A stretch of 64,000 nucleotides of DNA from Lacrimispora saccharolytica (GCA_016899975.1 JACJJN010000007.1:1-64000); one strand, 5' to 3'. Numbered from the stretch's first letter, positions 51,587-61,235 are shown. Made by a program: numbers and translations. Notes: a model not told the origin generated them from the sequence alone.

Positions 51587-51787
51587 ATGAACAAGGGAAC
51601 AGTAAAATGGTTTAACGCTGAGAAAGGTTATGGCTTCATCACCGGAGAAGACGGAAACGACGTATTCGTACACTTCTCCGCAATTCAGGGCGAAGGATTC
51701 AAATCTCTGGATGAAGGCCAGGCTGTTACTTACGATCTGACCGAAGGCGCTCGCGGCATGCAGGCTGCCAACGTTGTAAAATGCTAA
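51587..51787 (+). CDS. CspA-type cold shock protein
   Basis: The 66-residue protein has both RNA-binding motifs: [11 protein letters not shown] and [13 protein letters not shown]. It is a single beta-barrel domain that binds single-stranded RNA and DNA. TGGAGG precedes the ATG. Its leader holds a terminator-like hairpin. Confidence 0.96.
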   Translation: MNKGTVKWFNAEKGYGFITGEDGNDVFVHFSAIQGEGFKSLDEGQAVTYDLTEGARGMQAANVVKC

Positions 51788-51827
51788 TCATTTCCATTAC
51801 GGAAGAATACGGATCAAGAACATTCCA

Positions 51828-51863
51828 TACCGCTGCCCACACTCTGTGGACAGCGGTATTTTT
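51828..51863 (+). terminator. terminator of the cold-shock gene
   Basis: ATACCGCTG and CAGCGGTAT form the outer stem with an inner CCACA/TGTGG stem, followed by TTTTT. Confidence 0.88.
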
Positions 51864-51879
51864 AACAAACTTACAGCAT

Positions 51880-51913
51880 ATAAAAAGAACCGCTGCATAT
51901 GATCTACGCAGCG
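51880..51913 (-). terminator. terminator of the 90-residue membrane protein gene
   Basis: CCGCTGC and GCAGCGG arms on the minus strand are followed by TTCTTTTTAT. Confidence 0.72.
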
Positions 51914-51963
51914 GCCTATCCATTTTATCCCTGATATACTCTTTTTCGTTTCCCGTCTCTCTT

Positions 51964-52236
51964 TTACTCTTCCGAAGTATCTTCCAGTGAACTGTTGATC
52001 TCCGCCAGATAATCCTGCATACCGGTCACGTTCATCGTCGTAGTCGTCGCCTCACGCTGACTTTCCTTCTCCGCCTGAACATTCGTATAAACCGCCATGG
52101 AAAACCAGGTGATCAGACCTCCGAGCACCAGAACCGTAGCCGTATACTCCAGACGGCGAACCCATTTTTCACGGCGCATGAGTTTCTGGCGATTCGCCTT
52201 TTCCTTTTTATATTTGTCAACTTTTTCCTGACTCAT
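51964..52236 (-). CDS. small single-span membrane protein
   Basis: The 90-residue protein has a very basic N-terminus (EKVDKYKKEKANRQKLMRRE), one span (TATVLVLGGLITWFSMAVYT) and an acidic outer tail. By the positive-inside rule, the N-terminus is cytoplasmic. No function is known. The start at 52236 follows AAAGGAAG. Confidence 0.78.
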   Translation of the reverse strand: MSQEKVDKYKKEKANRQKLMRREKWVRRLEYTATVLVLGGLITWFSMAVYTNVQAEKESQREATTTTMNVTGMQDYLAEINSSLEDTSEE

Positions 52237-52310
52237 GTTTCGACTTCCTTTCGACAATACATAATGATTTAAAATTATACTACAATTCTCCAGGAATTAA
52301 AAGCCCTTTT

Positions 52311-53150
52311 TCAAATCACCACGATCACGCCGCCGTCATTTGCGTACATGCTGCTCACGCCCCGGGTATCCAGGATTACAGAGTCTTTCACCTTGATCCT
52401 CTCAAGGATTGCGTCCCTGACGATCTCCGCACGTTCCGGACAGTTACAGTGGGAAATGCCGAGAACCTTCTTTTCCGGTTCTTTGACTTCCTTTACAATA
52501 TAATCCACCATCTTCATCAGCGCTTTGTTGATTCCCCGTGCCTGATCCAGCTGGCAGATGGTTCCTTCCGGTGTGGCGCCCATCACCGGTTTGATCTTCA
52601 GCGCAGACGCGACAAACGCTTTCAGATTGGAAAGGCGGCCGTTCTTTCTCAGCGTCTCCAGATTTTCCAGAACGAAATAGGTGTTCTGACCGTCAATATA
52701 CTTTTCCACCGTGTCGACCAGCTCGCCAAACGGCATTCCTTCCTTCTCACATTCAATGATCTTTTTCACGATCAATGTCTCGCCCACAGACGCGCTTCTG
52801 GAGTTAAACACATGGATCTTCTTTGTACCGTCTTTCTCCAGTGCCAGTCCTCTTCCCAGCATCGCGCTATTGTAGGAACCGCTCAATTCCGCAGAGAGAG
52901 TCACCGCATACTGGTGCTCCTGTTCTCCTTCAAACGCCTGTTGATATACCTCCGGGGAAGGGCACGCAGATTTCGGGCATTCCGGACACGCCGCCACTTT
53001 TGCCAGAAAAGACTTCTGATCAAAAGTCTCGTCGTCAATGATCTGCTCCTCCCCCACTTCCAGAGTCAGAGATGCTGTGAGAACTCCCTGATCTCTTTTC
53101 ATTTCTTCTGTCAGTTCGCAGCAGCTGTCTGCAATAATCTGATAGGACAT
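52311..53150 (-). CDS. DegV family fatty acid-binding protein
   Basis: The 279-residue protein has YQIIADSCCELTEEMK, CPKSACPSPEVYQQAFEG and LSGSYNSAMLGRGLA, the DegV pattern. DegV-type proteins (FakB) bind fatty acids for phosphorylation by FakA. No fakA is adjacent. The start at 53150 follows GGAGGTAATAG; the frame is open 22 codons upstream. Confidence 0.92.
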   Translation of the reverse strand: MSYQIIADSCCELTEEMKRDQGVLTASLTLEVGEEQIIDDETFDQKSFLAKVAACPECPKSACPSPEVYQQAFEGEQEHQYAVTLSAELSGSYNSAMLGRGLALEKDGTKKIHVFNSRSASVGETLIVKKIIECEKEGMPFGELVDTVEKYIDGQNTYFVLENLETLRKNGRLSNLKAFVASALKIKPVMGATPEGTICQLDQARGINKALMKMVDYIVKEVKEPEKKVLGISHCNCPERAEIVRDAILERIKVKDSVILDTRGVSSMYANDGGVIVVI

Positions 53151-53364
53151 ACTATTACCTCCAAAATCACTCTCTATCTTCGATTGAATCGATAAATGAT
53201 TGTCACATTTCATCACATAGTTTTAATAACTACATTTTATGATACCATACTCTCCATAGCATTGCAAAACATTTTTGCTGTCTTTTTTCCCTTTTTTGAG
53301 GTATACTGATGGTAATATTAACCTCAGTGAATCCATATGCTGAATCTGAACAAGGAGAATCTAT

Positions 53365-54285
53365 ATGCGCTATGATCTGCGTTCAGGCATAACGCCTGTC
53401 CCTGAAGAAACCGCGGTGTTGGATCAGCCGCAGCTTGAACTGTATACCTTTGAAGAGGCCGAAAGTGCCCTTTCCTCCATTCCGTTTTATCCGATTCTGA
53501 AGCGAAATCTGGGAGCCGAGAAGATCCAATACTGCAAGGCAGAGATGCTGCCAGGCTGCGTGATCGGCACTCTGGTCATTCCAGACAAGTCGGCGCCCCT
53601 CCATGACAGTATGAAACTTGCCTATTACCTGGAACCGAGCCGTCTGATCCTGATCGATGAAAATGGCCAGCTTCTGGAGACACTGAATCGTATGCTGGAA
53701 TCCGAACTGCTGGAAACCTCAGAGACTCCGCGCTTTTTCTTTTCCTTTCTGGAATCGCTGATCCAGGATGATCTGGTCTTTCTCCAGAATTTTGAAAAAC
53801 GTCTTGCCACCATGGAGGAATCGCTGACCGACGCCCTGCCGCGGGAACTGAAAACCAATGTGCTCACCGGGCGGCGGGAACTCCTGGTCTTTCACGCCTA
53901 CTATCAGCAGCTGATGGACATGTGTGAGATCCTCTCAGAAAATGAAAATCATTTCTTTCCGAAAGATTTCACCATTCACTTCAACCGGCTGTCCGGCAGG
54001 ATCGACCGTCTCTATGACCATACCCAGATTCTCAGAGAATATGCCCTGCAGATACGGGAAATGCATCAGACACAGGTAGACGTCCGTCAAAATGAAACCA
54101 TGCGTCTGCTGACTGTCGTTTCCACAATTTTCTTCCCCCTGTCCCTCCTGGCGGGATGGTATGGGATGAATTTCAAATATATGCCGGAGCTTCAGAGCCC
54201 TTTCGCTTATTTTATCCTGATCGGCGTATGCCTGTTGATCGTGGTTCTGGAAATCTGGTATTTCAAAAGAAAAGGCTGGCTGTAA
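53365..54285 (+). CDS. CorA-like divalent cation transporter
   Basis: The 306-residue protein has a soluble N-terminal part and two C-terminal spans, with the selectivity motif YGMN in LAGWYGMNFKYMPEL. CorA family members carry Mg2+ or other divalent cations as pentamers. AAGGAG precedes the ATG. A DUF5721 gene follows 14 bp later. Confidence 0.92.
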   Translation: MRYDLRSGITPVPEETAVLDQPQLELYTFEEAESALSSIPFYPILKRNLGAEKIQYCKAEMLPGCVIGTLVIPDKSAPLHDSMKLAYYLEPSRLILIDENGQLLETLNRMLESELLETSETPRFFFSFLESLIQDDLVFLQNFEKRLATMEESLTDALPRELKTNVLTGRRELLVFHAYYQQLMDMCEILSENENHFFPKDFTIHFNRLSGRIDRLYDHTQILREYALQIREMHQTQVDVRQNETMRLLTVVSTIFFPLSLLAGWYGMNFKYMPELQSPFAYFILIGVCLLIVVLEIWYFKRKGWL

Positions 54286-54299
54286 GGAGAGAAACTCAT

Positions 54300-54803
54300 A
54301 TGCGCGCGTTTACAATAAAAAATCTGAAAGACTTTATGAACCAACTGCTTCTGGCAGATACCTTCGACTATTTTTCTGTATCGGAAGCTTCCATTACCAC
54401 ATTCGTCACTTTTTCCATCGACGGTTCCCTCCACCCGGATTTCTACGATTCCGACACGGCGGCACGCCTGAAAGCCGCCGGCAAATCACAGGTAAGATGG
54501 TCGGGCATCAAATCCTGGTGTTATTCCGTGATCCGGGGCAAGCGGACGCCGGTCAGCTTCCGTTTTATCTTCCTTCTCCCGGAAGACCGGAGCCGGGCGC
54601 TGTGCGAATCCAGCCAGGCCCCCGTGGAACCGGACAATATCGCCGCACTTTTTCTGAATATCCATTACAACGGCACCGCGCTGACTGTCACAACAGGAAC
54701 CTCCCTGAAAATCTTTACGCTGGACAAGACCCTGGAACATGCCTTTGACAACGCCGTCCAAAAGTTCCTCCTGGAACATGGCATTGACTTCGAAATGGAA
54801 TGA
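54300..54803 (+). CDS. DUF5721-like protein
   Basis: The 167-residue protein begins MRAFTIKNLKDFMNQLLLAD, is mixed alpha/beta and ends FLLEHGIDFEME. I recognise it as DUF5721-type; the role is unknown. Its start is 14 bp after the CorA-like gene with GGAGAG between, so the two are likely co-transcribed. Confidence 0.75.
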   Translation: MRAFTIKNLKDFMNQLLLADTFDYFSVSEASITTFVTFSIDGSLHPDFYDSDTAARLKAAGKSQVRWSGIKSWCYSVIRGKRTPVSFRFIFLLPEDRSRALCESSQAPVEPDNIAALFLNIHYNGTALTVTTGTSLKIFTLDKTLEHAFDNAVQKFLLEHGIDFEME

Positions 54804-54872
54804 AAAAATGGCACTTTATAAAAACTTTACAAATCTGGAAACCCTTGATTTTACATAGTTTTCCGCCTTTTG

Positions 54873-54899
54873 TTAGCACTCTTTTAAAATGAGTGCTAA
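54873..54899. promoter_or_regulatory. CIRCE element (HrcA operator)
   Basis: TTAGCACTC, nine bases, then GAGTGCTAA: a perfect CIRCE. It lies upstream of htpG and ahead of a TTGACT -35 at 54907. Six T residues follow it, so it could also terminate the upstream transcript. Confidence 0.95.
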
Positions 54900-54906
54900 T
54901 TTTTTC

Positions 54907-54938
54907 TTGACTTTTTGATTTTCCGGTATTAGTATAAC
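54907..54938 (+). promoter_or_regulatory. htpG promoter
   Basis: TTGACT (54907-54912) is paired either with TAGTAT (17-bp spacer) or with TATAAC (20-bp spacer). It lies between CIRCE and the AAGGAG site of htpG. Confidence 0.6.
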
Positions 54939-54973
54939 TCTTATCAAGAAAAGAAAAAGGAGCGTGACTTATC

Positions 54974-57073
54974 ATGGCAGCAAAACATGGTAATCTGTCA
55001 ATCAACAGCGACAATATTTTCCCTATCATAAAAAAATGGATGTACTCAGATCATGACATTTTCGTTCGTGAACTGGTTTCCAACGGCTGCGACGCCATTA
55101 CAAAACTGAAAAAACTGGACGGCATGGGCGAATACCAGCTTCCGGAAGATTACAAAGCCTGCATCCGGGTGATCGTAAATCCGGAAGAAAAGACTCTGAA
55201 ATTTATCGATAACGGTATCGGTATGACCGCCGACGAAGTGGAAGAATACATCACCCAGATCGCATTTTCCGGCGCTACAGAATTTCTGGAGAAATACAAG
55301 GACAAGACCAATGCGGATCAGATGATCGGTCACTTCGGACTTGGCTTTTACTCTGCGTTCATGGTTGCAGACGATGTGCATATCGACACCCTGTCCTACA
55401 AAGATGGTTCCACTCCGGTTCACTGGGAATGTGACGGAAGCACCGAATACGACATGCAGGACGGCGATAAGACAACCGTCGGAACAGAAATCACCCTGTA
55501 TCTGAACGAAGACTGCCTGGAGTTCTCCAACGAATACCGTGTCAGAGAAGTCATAGAAAAATACTGCTCGTTCATGCCGGTGGAAATCTTCCTTTCCAAG
55601 GCAAACGCTCCGCAGGAATATGAGACCATTGATGAGAAAGACCTGCGGGACGACGATGTTGTCGTAGAGCACATCCATGAGGATGCCAAATACGAGGAAA
55701 AGGAAAACGAGGACGGCACCAAAGAACAGGTAGAAGTTTCTCCCGAAAAAAATCAGGTGAAGATTAACAAACGTCCGGTTTCCTTAAGCGATATTCACCC
55801 GCTTTGGAGCAAGCACCCGAACGAGTGCAGCGACGAAGATTACAAAGAATTCTACCGCAAGGTATTCAACGACTACCGCGAGCCGCTGTTCTGGATTCAC
55901 CTGAACATGGATTATCCGTTCAACCTGAAAGGTATCCTGTACTTCCCGCGGATCAACACCGAGTATGATTCCATCGAGGGAACAATCAAACTTTACAACA
56001 ATCAGGTATTTATCGCGGACAACATCAAGGAAGTGATTCCGGAATATCTGATGCTGCTGAAAGGTGTCATCGACTGTCCGGACCTGCCGCTGAACGTATC
56101 CCGAAGCGCCCTGCAGAACGACGGTTTCGTCAAGAAGATTTCCGATTATATTTCGAAGAAATTTGCGGATAAGCTTTCCGGCATGTGCAAGACAGACCGT
56201 GAGAATTATGAGAAATTCTGGGATGACATCAGCCCGTTCCTGAAATTCGGATGCATCAAGGACGAGAAATTCTCCTCCAAGATGATGGACTATATGCTGT
56301 ACAAAAACATCGACGGCAAATATCTGACCCTGGAAGACTGCATCAAGGAGAATACAAAATCTGAAGAGACTGCCGAGAATACCGAAGGCGCTTCCGACTC
56401 CGCAGAATCCAACAGCGAAACTGCTTCCGATTCCGCATCCTCCGAAGAAAATAAGGATGAAAAGAAAGAGCCGGAAAAGACAACCATCTATTATGTGACG
56501 GATGAAGTGCAGCAGAGCCAGTACATCAATATGTTCCGCTCCCAGGGCATGGATGCTGTGATCCTGAAGCACAACATTGATTCCGCATTTATCTCTCATG
56601 TGGAACGTTTGAAAGATAACGTAAGATTCCAGCGGATTGACGCGGATCTGACGAACGATATGAAAGAAGAAAGTTCCGAAGACCTGACCGATGCAGCCAA
56701 GACTCTGACCGATCTGTTCCGCAAGGTACTGGATAAGAAGGATCTGGATGTAAAGGTAGAAAACCTGAAGGATGAAAACGTCTCCGCAATGGTAACCCTC
56801 TCCGAGGAAAACCGCCGTATGCAGGAAATGATGAGAATGTACGGCATGACCGGAATGGATCCGTCCATGTTCGGCGGTCAGGAAACTCTGGTACTGAACG
56901 CAAAACATCCTCTGGTAAAATATGTTCTGGAACACGGCGACGGCGAACATACACCACTGTTCTGCGAGCAGCTGTATGATCTGGCGATGATCAGCCACAA
57001 ACCGCTCGACCCGGACGCTATGACAAAATTCGTAAACCGCAGCAATCAGATCATGATGCTGTTGGCTAAATAA
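54974..57073 (+). CDS. htpG: Hsp90 family chaperone HtpG
   Basis: The 699-residue protein has the ATPase motifs LVSNGCDAITKLKKLDGMGE, DNGIGMTADEVEEYI and GHFGLGFYSAFMVADDV. It is longer than the usual 620 or so, mainly because of an acidic Ser/Glu-rich insert at about residues 458-501 in the middle domain, before TTIYYVTDEVQQSQY. A second charged stretch follows DDVVVEHIHEDAKYEEK. CIRCE upstream predicts HrcA heat-shock control. Confidence 0.96.
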   Translation: MAAKHGNLSINSDNIFPIIKKWMYSDHDIFVRELVSNGCDAITKLKKLDGMGEYQLPEDYKACIRVIVNPEEKTLKFIDNGIGMTADEVEEYITQIAFSGATEFLEKYKDKTNADQMIGHFGLGFYSAFMVADDVHIDTLSYKDGSTPVHWECDGSTEYDMQDGDKTTVGTEITLYLNEDCLEFSNEYRVREVIEKYCSFMPVEIFLSKANAPQEYETIDEKDLRDDDVVVEHIHEDAKYEEKENEDGTKEQVEVSPEKNQVKINKRPVSLSDIHPLWSKHPNECSDEDYKEFYRKVFNDYREPLFWIHLNMDYPFNLKGILYFPRINTEYDSIEGTIKLYNNQVFIADNIKEVIPEYLMLLKGVIDCPDLPLNVSRSALQNDGFVKKISDYISKKFADKLSGMCKTDRENYEKFWDDISPFLKFGCIKDEKFSSKMMDYMLYKNIDGKYLTLEDCIKENTKSEETAENTEGASDSAESNSETASDSASSEENKDEKKEPEKTTIYYVTDEVQQSQYINMFRSQGMDAVILKHNIDSAFISHVERLKDNVRFQRIDADLTNDMKEESSEDLTDAAKTLTDLFRKVLDKKDLDVKVENLKDENVSAMVTLSEENRRMQEMMRMYGMTGMDPSMFGGQETLVLNAKHPLVKYVLEHGDGEHTPLFCEQLYDLAMISHKPLDPDAMTKFVNRSNQIMMLLAK

Positions 57074-57085
57074 AAAAAAGCAAAC

Positions 57086-57136
57086 CGAGGGCACCGCAAA
57101 ATCATCAAATCCGATGATTGAGCGATGCCCTCGATC
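57086..57136 (+). terminator. terminator after htpG
   Basis: CGAGGGCA and TGCCCTCG form an outer stem around an ATCATC/GATGAT inner pair, followed by ATCTGTTT. Confidence 0.65.
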
Positions 57137-57170
57137 TGTTTAGAAAACAGTAAATGTGCAGTAAATCCCA

Positions 57171-57863
57171 TCACAAAAACATAGCGAATACCGAAGCGCC
57201 GATCACTGTCAGCAGTCCGGAAACGGCAATAGAAAGACTGCTCATGGCGCCTTCCACTTCCCCCATTTCCATCGCCTTTGCCGTTCCGATGGCGTGGGAC
57301 GCGCTTCCGATAGCGATTCCCTTCGCGACCGGCTCATGAATCCGGAAAATTTTGCACACCAATTCTGCGATGATATTTCCCAGGACTCCCGTGACAATGA
57401 TCACCGCCACAGTGATCGTCACAATACCGCCCAGTTCCTCCGAAACACCCATGCCGATGGCCGTTGTAATGGACTTCGGCAGCAGCGTCACATATTCTTC
57501 GTGGCTCAGTCCGAACGCGGCTGCCAAAGCAAGAACACTGACCAGACTGCTCAGGACACCGGAAAGAATCCCTGCCGCTATCGCCTTCGCGTTTTTCTTC
57601 AACTGTTCCAGCTGTTCATACAGCGGAATTGCAAGGCAGACAGTCGCCGGAGTCAGCAGGTAACTCAGATATTTCGCCCCCTCATTGTATCTTTCATAAT
57701 CCACGTCAAAGATCAGCAGAACTGCTATCACAAGAAAGATCGAAATCAAAAGCGGATTAAACACCGCCAGTTTCCATTTCCGTTTGATCCATAACCCCGC
57801 CTGATAAGCCAGAACGCTGACTACCACGCCAAAAAACAGAGAATCTCCCATCAACTCACTCAT
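57171..57863 (-). CDS. lrgB: LrgB family membrane protein
   Basis: The 230-residue protein has about six spans and LrgB motifs: [40 protein letters not shown] and [20 protein letters not shown]. With LrgA it forms a holin-like or pyruvate/metabolite transport pair. It overlaps lrgA by 8 nt. Confidence 0.93.
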   Translation of the reverse strand: MSELMGDSLFFGVVVSVLAYQAGLWIKRKWKLAVFNPLLISIFLVIAVLLIFDVDYERYNEGAKYLSYLLTPATVCLAIPLYEQLEQLKKNAKAIAAGILSGVLSSLVSVLALAAAFGLSHEEYVTLLPKSITTAIGMGVSEELGGIVTITVAVIIVTGVLGNIIAELVCKIFRIHEPVAKGIAIGSASHAIGTAKAMEMGEVEGAMSSLSIAVSGLLTVIGASVFAMFL

Positions 57864-58218
57864 CTTTTTCCCTCCTGTCCATCCGTATTATTTTCTGTGT
57901 CACCTTTCCGGATATCACCATCACTACCACCGTTGACACAACAGTGATGGCTGCCACAGACAGTAGAATCGGACGCAGTGCGCTCCAGGAATCCAGAAGC
58001 CCCACTGCCGCCGGAATAAACATCAGCGGCATAATTTCAATCAGAAACTTTCCGGAATCCTGCACCGCTTCCAGCGGCAGAAGATGTGTCATCAACGCTG
58101 CCAGCATCAGCACAAGCCCGTAAATGCTTGCAGGAATCGGCAGCGGGATCACTGCCCGCAGGATTTCTCCCAGAAACGAAATCAGAAGAATGATGCCAAA
58201 TTGTTTGATATATTTCAT
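57856..58218 (-). CDS. lrgA: LrgA/CidA family holin-like protein
   Basis: The 120-residue protein has four spans with IPLPIPASIYGLVLMLAALM and LIEIMPLMFIPAAVGLLDSW, the LrgA pattern. The start at 58218 follows GGGAGGAATATGGGAA and overlaps the GNAT gene stop. Confidence 0.92.
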   Translation of the reverse strand: MKYIKQFGIILLISFLGEILRAVIPLPIPASIYGLVLMLAALMTHLLPLEAVQDSGKFLIEIMPLMFIPAAVGLLDSWSALRPILLSVAAITVVSTVVVMVISGKVTQKIIRMDRREKDE

Positions 58219-58781
58219 TTCCCATATTCCTCCCTGCATTTACTGACTGCCCGCTCCGCCGGATCACATCCCTCTGCAACCGCGGTGGCTCCTTTTCCCT
58301 GCACCTTCTGGTAAGCGATTCTCGGACTTCCATCCGCTACGTAAATAGTTCCACAGGATACAAATCCATTCTTTTCCAGAATGTGCTGCATCACCCGATT
58401 ATCTCTGTGAGTGTCAATGCGGAGATTTCCGCATCTGGCAACCGCCCATTCCAGACAACAGTCCGCGACTCCCCGGACACGGCCCCGCCCCGCAAGACGG
58501 TGAACCACTCCGTAAGGCTCTTCGTTCAGCCATTTTCCACCGTCTATCCTCTGATACGTGGAATCCGGACCCGGAAGATAAGAAAACACTCCCTCGATCT
58601 CATTTTCCTGTACGCATACATAACAAACACCCCGGCGGATTTCTTCCCGTATCAACGCTTCCGCGGGATAAGAATCTTTCCACTGACCTGGATTTCCTGT
58701 TTTTCTCATAAATGCTCTTGCATGAGCATAAATTTCCATCAATATCCCCAGGTCTTTCTCTTCTGCTTTTCGAATATCCAC
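58215..58781 (-). CDS. GNAT family N-acetyltransferase
   Basis: The 188-residue protein has the GNAT pattern with MDIRKAEEKDLGILMEIYAH, HRLAGRGRVRGVADCCLEWA (acetyl-CoA loop) and HRDNRVMQHILEKNGF. It is the first gene before lrgAB and overlaps lrgA by 4 nt. The substrate is unknown. Confidence 0.87.
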   Translation of the reverse strand: MDIRKAEEKDLGILMEIYAHARAFMRKTGNPGQWKDSYPAEALIREEIRRGVCYVCVQENEIEGVFSYLPGPDSTYQRIDGGKWLNEEPYGVVHRLAGRGRVRGVADCCLEWAVARCGNLRIDTHRDNRVMQHILEKNGFVSCGTIYVADGSPRIAYQKVQGKGATAVAEGCDPAERAVSKCREEYGK

Positions 58782-58958
58782 TGTCTATCTCCTTTTCTGT
58801 CTTTTTCTCTGATTGGCAATGCCAAACCATTGCCTATCTTACACCAAACGCCTTTTCCACGTCAAGCAGGAACGATTTTTAAAAATTCTTAAGAAATTTC
58901 GGCGCTTTCCTTTATTTTTCTTCGATATACTGGAGCAAACAAATGTGGGGGAAATATT

Positions 58959-59855
58959 ATGAAGACAATGAAAAAGAACAGTAAAATAAAAAAACGCCGG
59001 TTCTGGATTTTTCCGGCATGTTTGCTTTTTGCCGCAGTAACAGGCGTACTCATTCTTGTCCGCATAAAACCGGACTGGATCTATCTGGCAAACCAAAGCG
59101 TCCGATCTCTGTTTAGCAGCGCCCAGTTCGAATCCTTTTCTCCGGAAAACCAGACGCTGCAGACCGCTTCAGCGGACGAACTGCTCCAGGGCGCCTACGG
59201 CTGCAGCCCCGGCACAGAATTGTTTCTCGTCAATGAAAACCATCCGCTTCCTTCTGATTATGCTCCAGAGCTGACCGTGTATCCGGATACCGACGTCCAG
59301 CTCTCACCTATGCTGACCGAACCTTACCGCCGCCTTGCCGAGGATATCTCCTCCCGTTTCGGAAATACGCTCTATATCCGCAGCAGCTTCCGCACCGCCG
59401 AAGAACAGGCGCAGGAAAAGGCGGAACAGCCTGCGGTCGCAGCGGCAGCAGGCGCCAGCGAGCATGAAACTGGGATGGCGCTTGACGTCTATATCCCATA
59501 TTATGCCGGATACGGCTTTCTGAAATCCGAGGCAGGCCAATACGTAAACAGCAACTGCTGGAACTACGGATTTATCATCCGTTATCCATTTCTGAAAACA
59601 GAAAGCACCGGCATTCCCTTCGAACCCTGGCATCTGCGCTATGTAGGCCTGCCCCATGCGGAAATCATCGAAAAGAATTCCTGGACGCTGGAAGAATATC
59701 TGGAGCAGATGATTCCCGGAACTTTTTATCGCAGCGGAAACTACTGGATCTCCCGTCAGGAAGGACCGCAGCTGTCATTTCCCGCCACAGAATCAGATTT
59801 CCATATCTCCCCGGACAACCAGGGGTTTTACGTCCTGTGGGGACGGCTTGACTAG
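58959..59855 (+). CDS. VanY-like D-Ala-D-Ala carboxypeptidase (M15B)
   Basis: The 298-residue protein has a basic N-terminus and one signal-anchor span (residues about 15-37). The M15B metallopeptidase core reads RSSFRTAEEQAQ, GASEHETGMALDVYI (zinc His and Asp) and EPWHLRYVGLPHAE (catalytic Glu and zinc His). It trims the terminal D-Ala from peptidoglycan stem peptides outside the membrane. GGGGGAAATATT precedes the ATG. Confidence 0.93.
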   Translation: MKTMKKNSKIKKRRFWIFPACLLFAAVTGVLILVRIKPDWIYLANQSVRSLFSSAQFESFSPENQTLQTASADELLQGAYGCSPGTELFLVNENHPLPSDYAPELTVYPDTDVQLSPMLTEPYRRLAEDISSRFGNTLYIRSSFRTAEEQAQEKAEQPAVAAAAGASEHETGMALDVYIPYYAGYGFLKSEAGQYVNSNCWNYGFIIRYPFLKTESTGIPFEPWHLRYVGLPHAEIIEKNSWTLEEYLEQMIPGTFYRSGNYWISRQEGPQLSFPATESDFHISPDNQGFYVLWGRLD

Positions 59856-60460
59856 AGTGTGTTTGCTATGGTGCGATAAACATTTTCCAGAATTTCCGCT
59901 GCCTGCTCCACGGAAACCCGGCTGCTGTCCAGACAGAAATCGTATTCGTCCATCTTGTCCCAGCTGCCTTCTGTAAAGTAGTTATAATAATACTCTCTCT
60001 GCTTGTCGATCCTGCGGATCAGGCTCCGGGCTTCCTTTGCATTGATGGAAGCCCGCTTCATGATCGTCTGAACGCGCACCTCCATCGGCGCATAGACAAA
60101 CACGCTGACACAGCTGTTCATTCCTTTCAGGATACGGTTCGCACACCTTCCCACAATAATGCAGTCCTCCCGTGCTGCCAGTTCCTCGATAATCTTTTTT
60201 TCCGTATCGAACAGCATGTCGTTCATTGGATAAAAACGGAATCGATTTTCCATCTGCATTTTCTCATCCACCGGATACCTCCAGGGATTAGCTCTCTGTT
60301 CATCCACCTTCAGCAATTCCTCATAGGGAATATCACTGCGTTCCGACGCCAACCGGATCAGTTCCTTATCATAAAAATGGATTCCCATGCGTTCCGCAAG
60401 AGCTCTGGCGATCCGCCGGCCATTGCTTCCGTACTGCCTTCCAATTGTAATTACTCCCAT
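59852..60460 (-). CDS. cytidylate kinase-like protein, copy 1
   Basis: The 202-residue protein begins MGVITIGRQYGSNGRRIARA, a Gly-rich phosphate loop variant, and has CIIVGRCANRILKG and RIDKQREYYYNYFTEG. It belongs to the cytidylate-kinase-2 group, distinct from Cmk, with unknown substrate. It is a close paralogue of the gene at 60627. Confidence 0.88.
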   Translation of the reverse strand: MGVITIGRQYGSNGRRIARALAERMGIHFYDKELIRLASERSDIPYEELLKVDEQRANPWRYPVDEKMQMENRFRFYPMNDMLFDTEKKIIEELAAREDCIIVGRCANRILKGMNSCVSVFVYAPMEVRVQTIMKRASINAKEARSLIRRIDKQREYYYNYFTEGSWDKMDEYDFCLDSSRVSVEQAAEILENVYRTIANTL

Positions 60461-60483
60461 AGTCGCTTCCCCTTTCTTTTCTT

Positions 60484-60520
60484 TGAAAAAAGGAAGACCG
60501 CCCGCAGGCAGTCCTCCTTT
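60484..60520 (-). terminator. terminator between the kinase paralogues
   Basis: AAAAAGGA-GGACTGCC and GGGCGGTCTTCCTTTTTTC pair on the minus strand with a short TGC loop. It would end the upstream copy 2 transcript. Confidence 0.7.
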
Positions 60521-60626
60521 TTCGCACTGTGAAGATCCGGCACTCTTTTCCGCTCATTTGCCGTCCCGTTCACAGCAGCTTTGATGTTGTCATTCAGCTG
60601 TTACCAGGTACGTCTCTCAGTCACAC

Positions 60627-61235
60627 TTACTCTTCTTTCAGCGTCTGATACATCTTTTCCAGGATCTTCGCATATTTTTCGATGGACCACTTGCTGCTGT
60701 CGATACAGATGTCGTACTCATCCATATCTTCCCAGTTCCGATCGGTAAAGTAATTGTAGTGATATCTTCTTTGTTTGTCCACCTTTCTGATCCGTGCACG
60801 GGCTTCTTTCTCACTCATGGAATCCCGTTCCATAACGTTCTTGATCCGGAAATCCATCGGGGCATAGACAAAAACACTCAGACAGTCATCTCTGTCTTTG
60901 AGAATCCGATTTGCACATCTTCCGACGATCACACAGTCTTCCGTTGCGGCTTTTTCCAGAATGATCTTCTTTTCTGTATCGTACAGAACATCATTGACAG
61001 AATAATACCAGCGTTCTTCTGCTATCCAGACATTGTCTGTCATCGCAGGATATGCCCAGACACTTGCCCGCTTTTCGTCTGCTTTTACCAGGTCATCGTA
61101 AGGAATATCACTTTTTTCCGCAGCCAAACGGATCAATTCCTTGTCATAAAATTTGAAACCAAGACGCTGTGCCAGTTCCTTTGCGATTTTTCGTCCATCG
61201 CTTCCGTATTGTCGGCCAATCGTTATAACACCCAT
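60627..61235 (-). CDS. cytidylate kinase-like protein, copy 2
   Basis: The 202-residue protein has MGVITIGRQYGSDGRKIAKE, CVIVGRCANRILKDRDDC and KVDKQRRYHYNYFTDRNWED. It is well over half identical to copy 1. The start at 61235 follows GGAGAGGTGAAT. The substrate and reason for duplication are unknown. Confidence 0.88.
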   Translation of the reverse strand: MGVITIGRQYGSDGRKIAKELAQRLGFKFYDKELIRLAAEKSDIPYDDLVKADEKRASVWAYPAMTDNVWIAEERWYYSVNDVLYDTEKKIILEKAATEDCVIVGRCANRILKDRDDCLSVFVYAPMDFRIKNVMERDSMSEKEARARIRKVDKQRRYHYNYFTDRNWEDMDEYDICIDSSKWSIEKYAKILEKMYQTLKEE

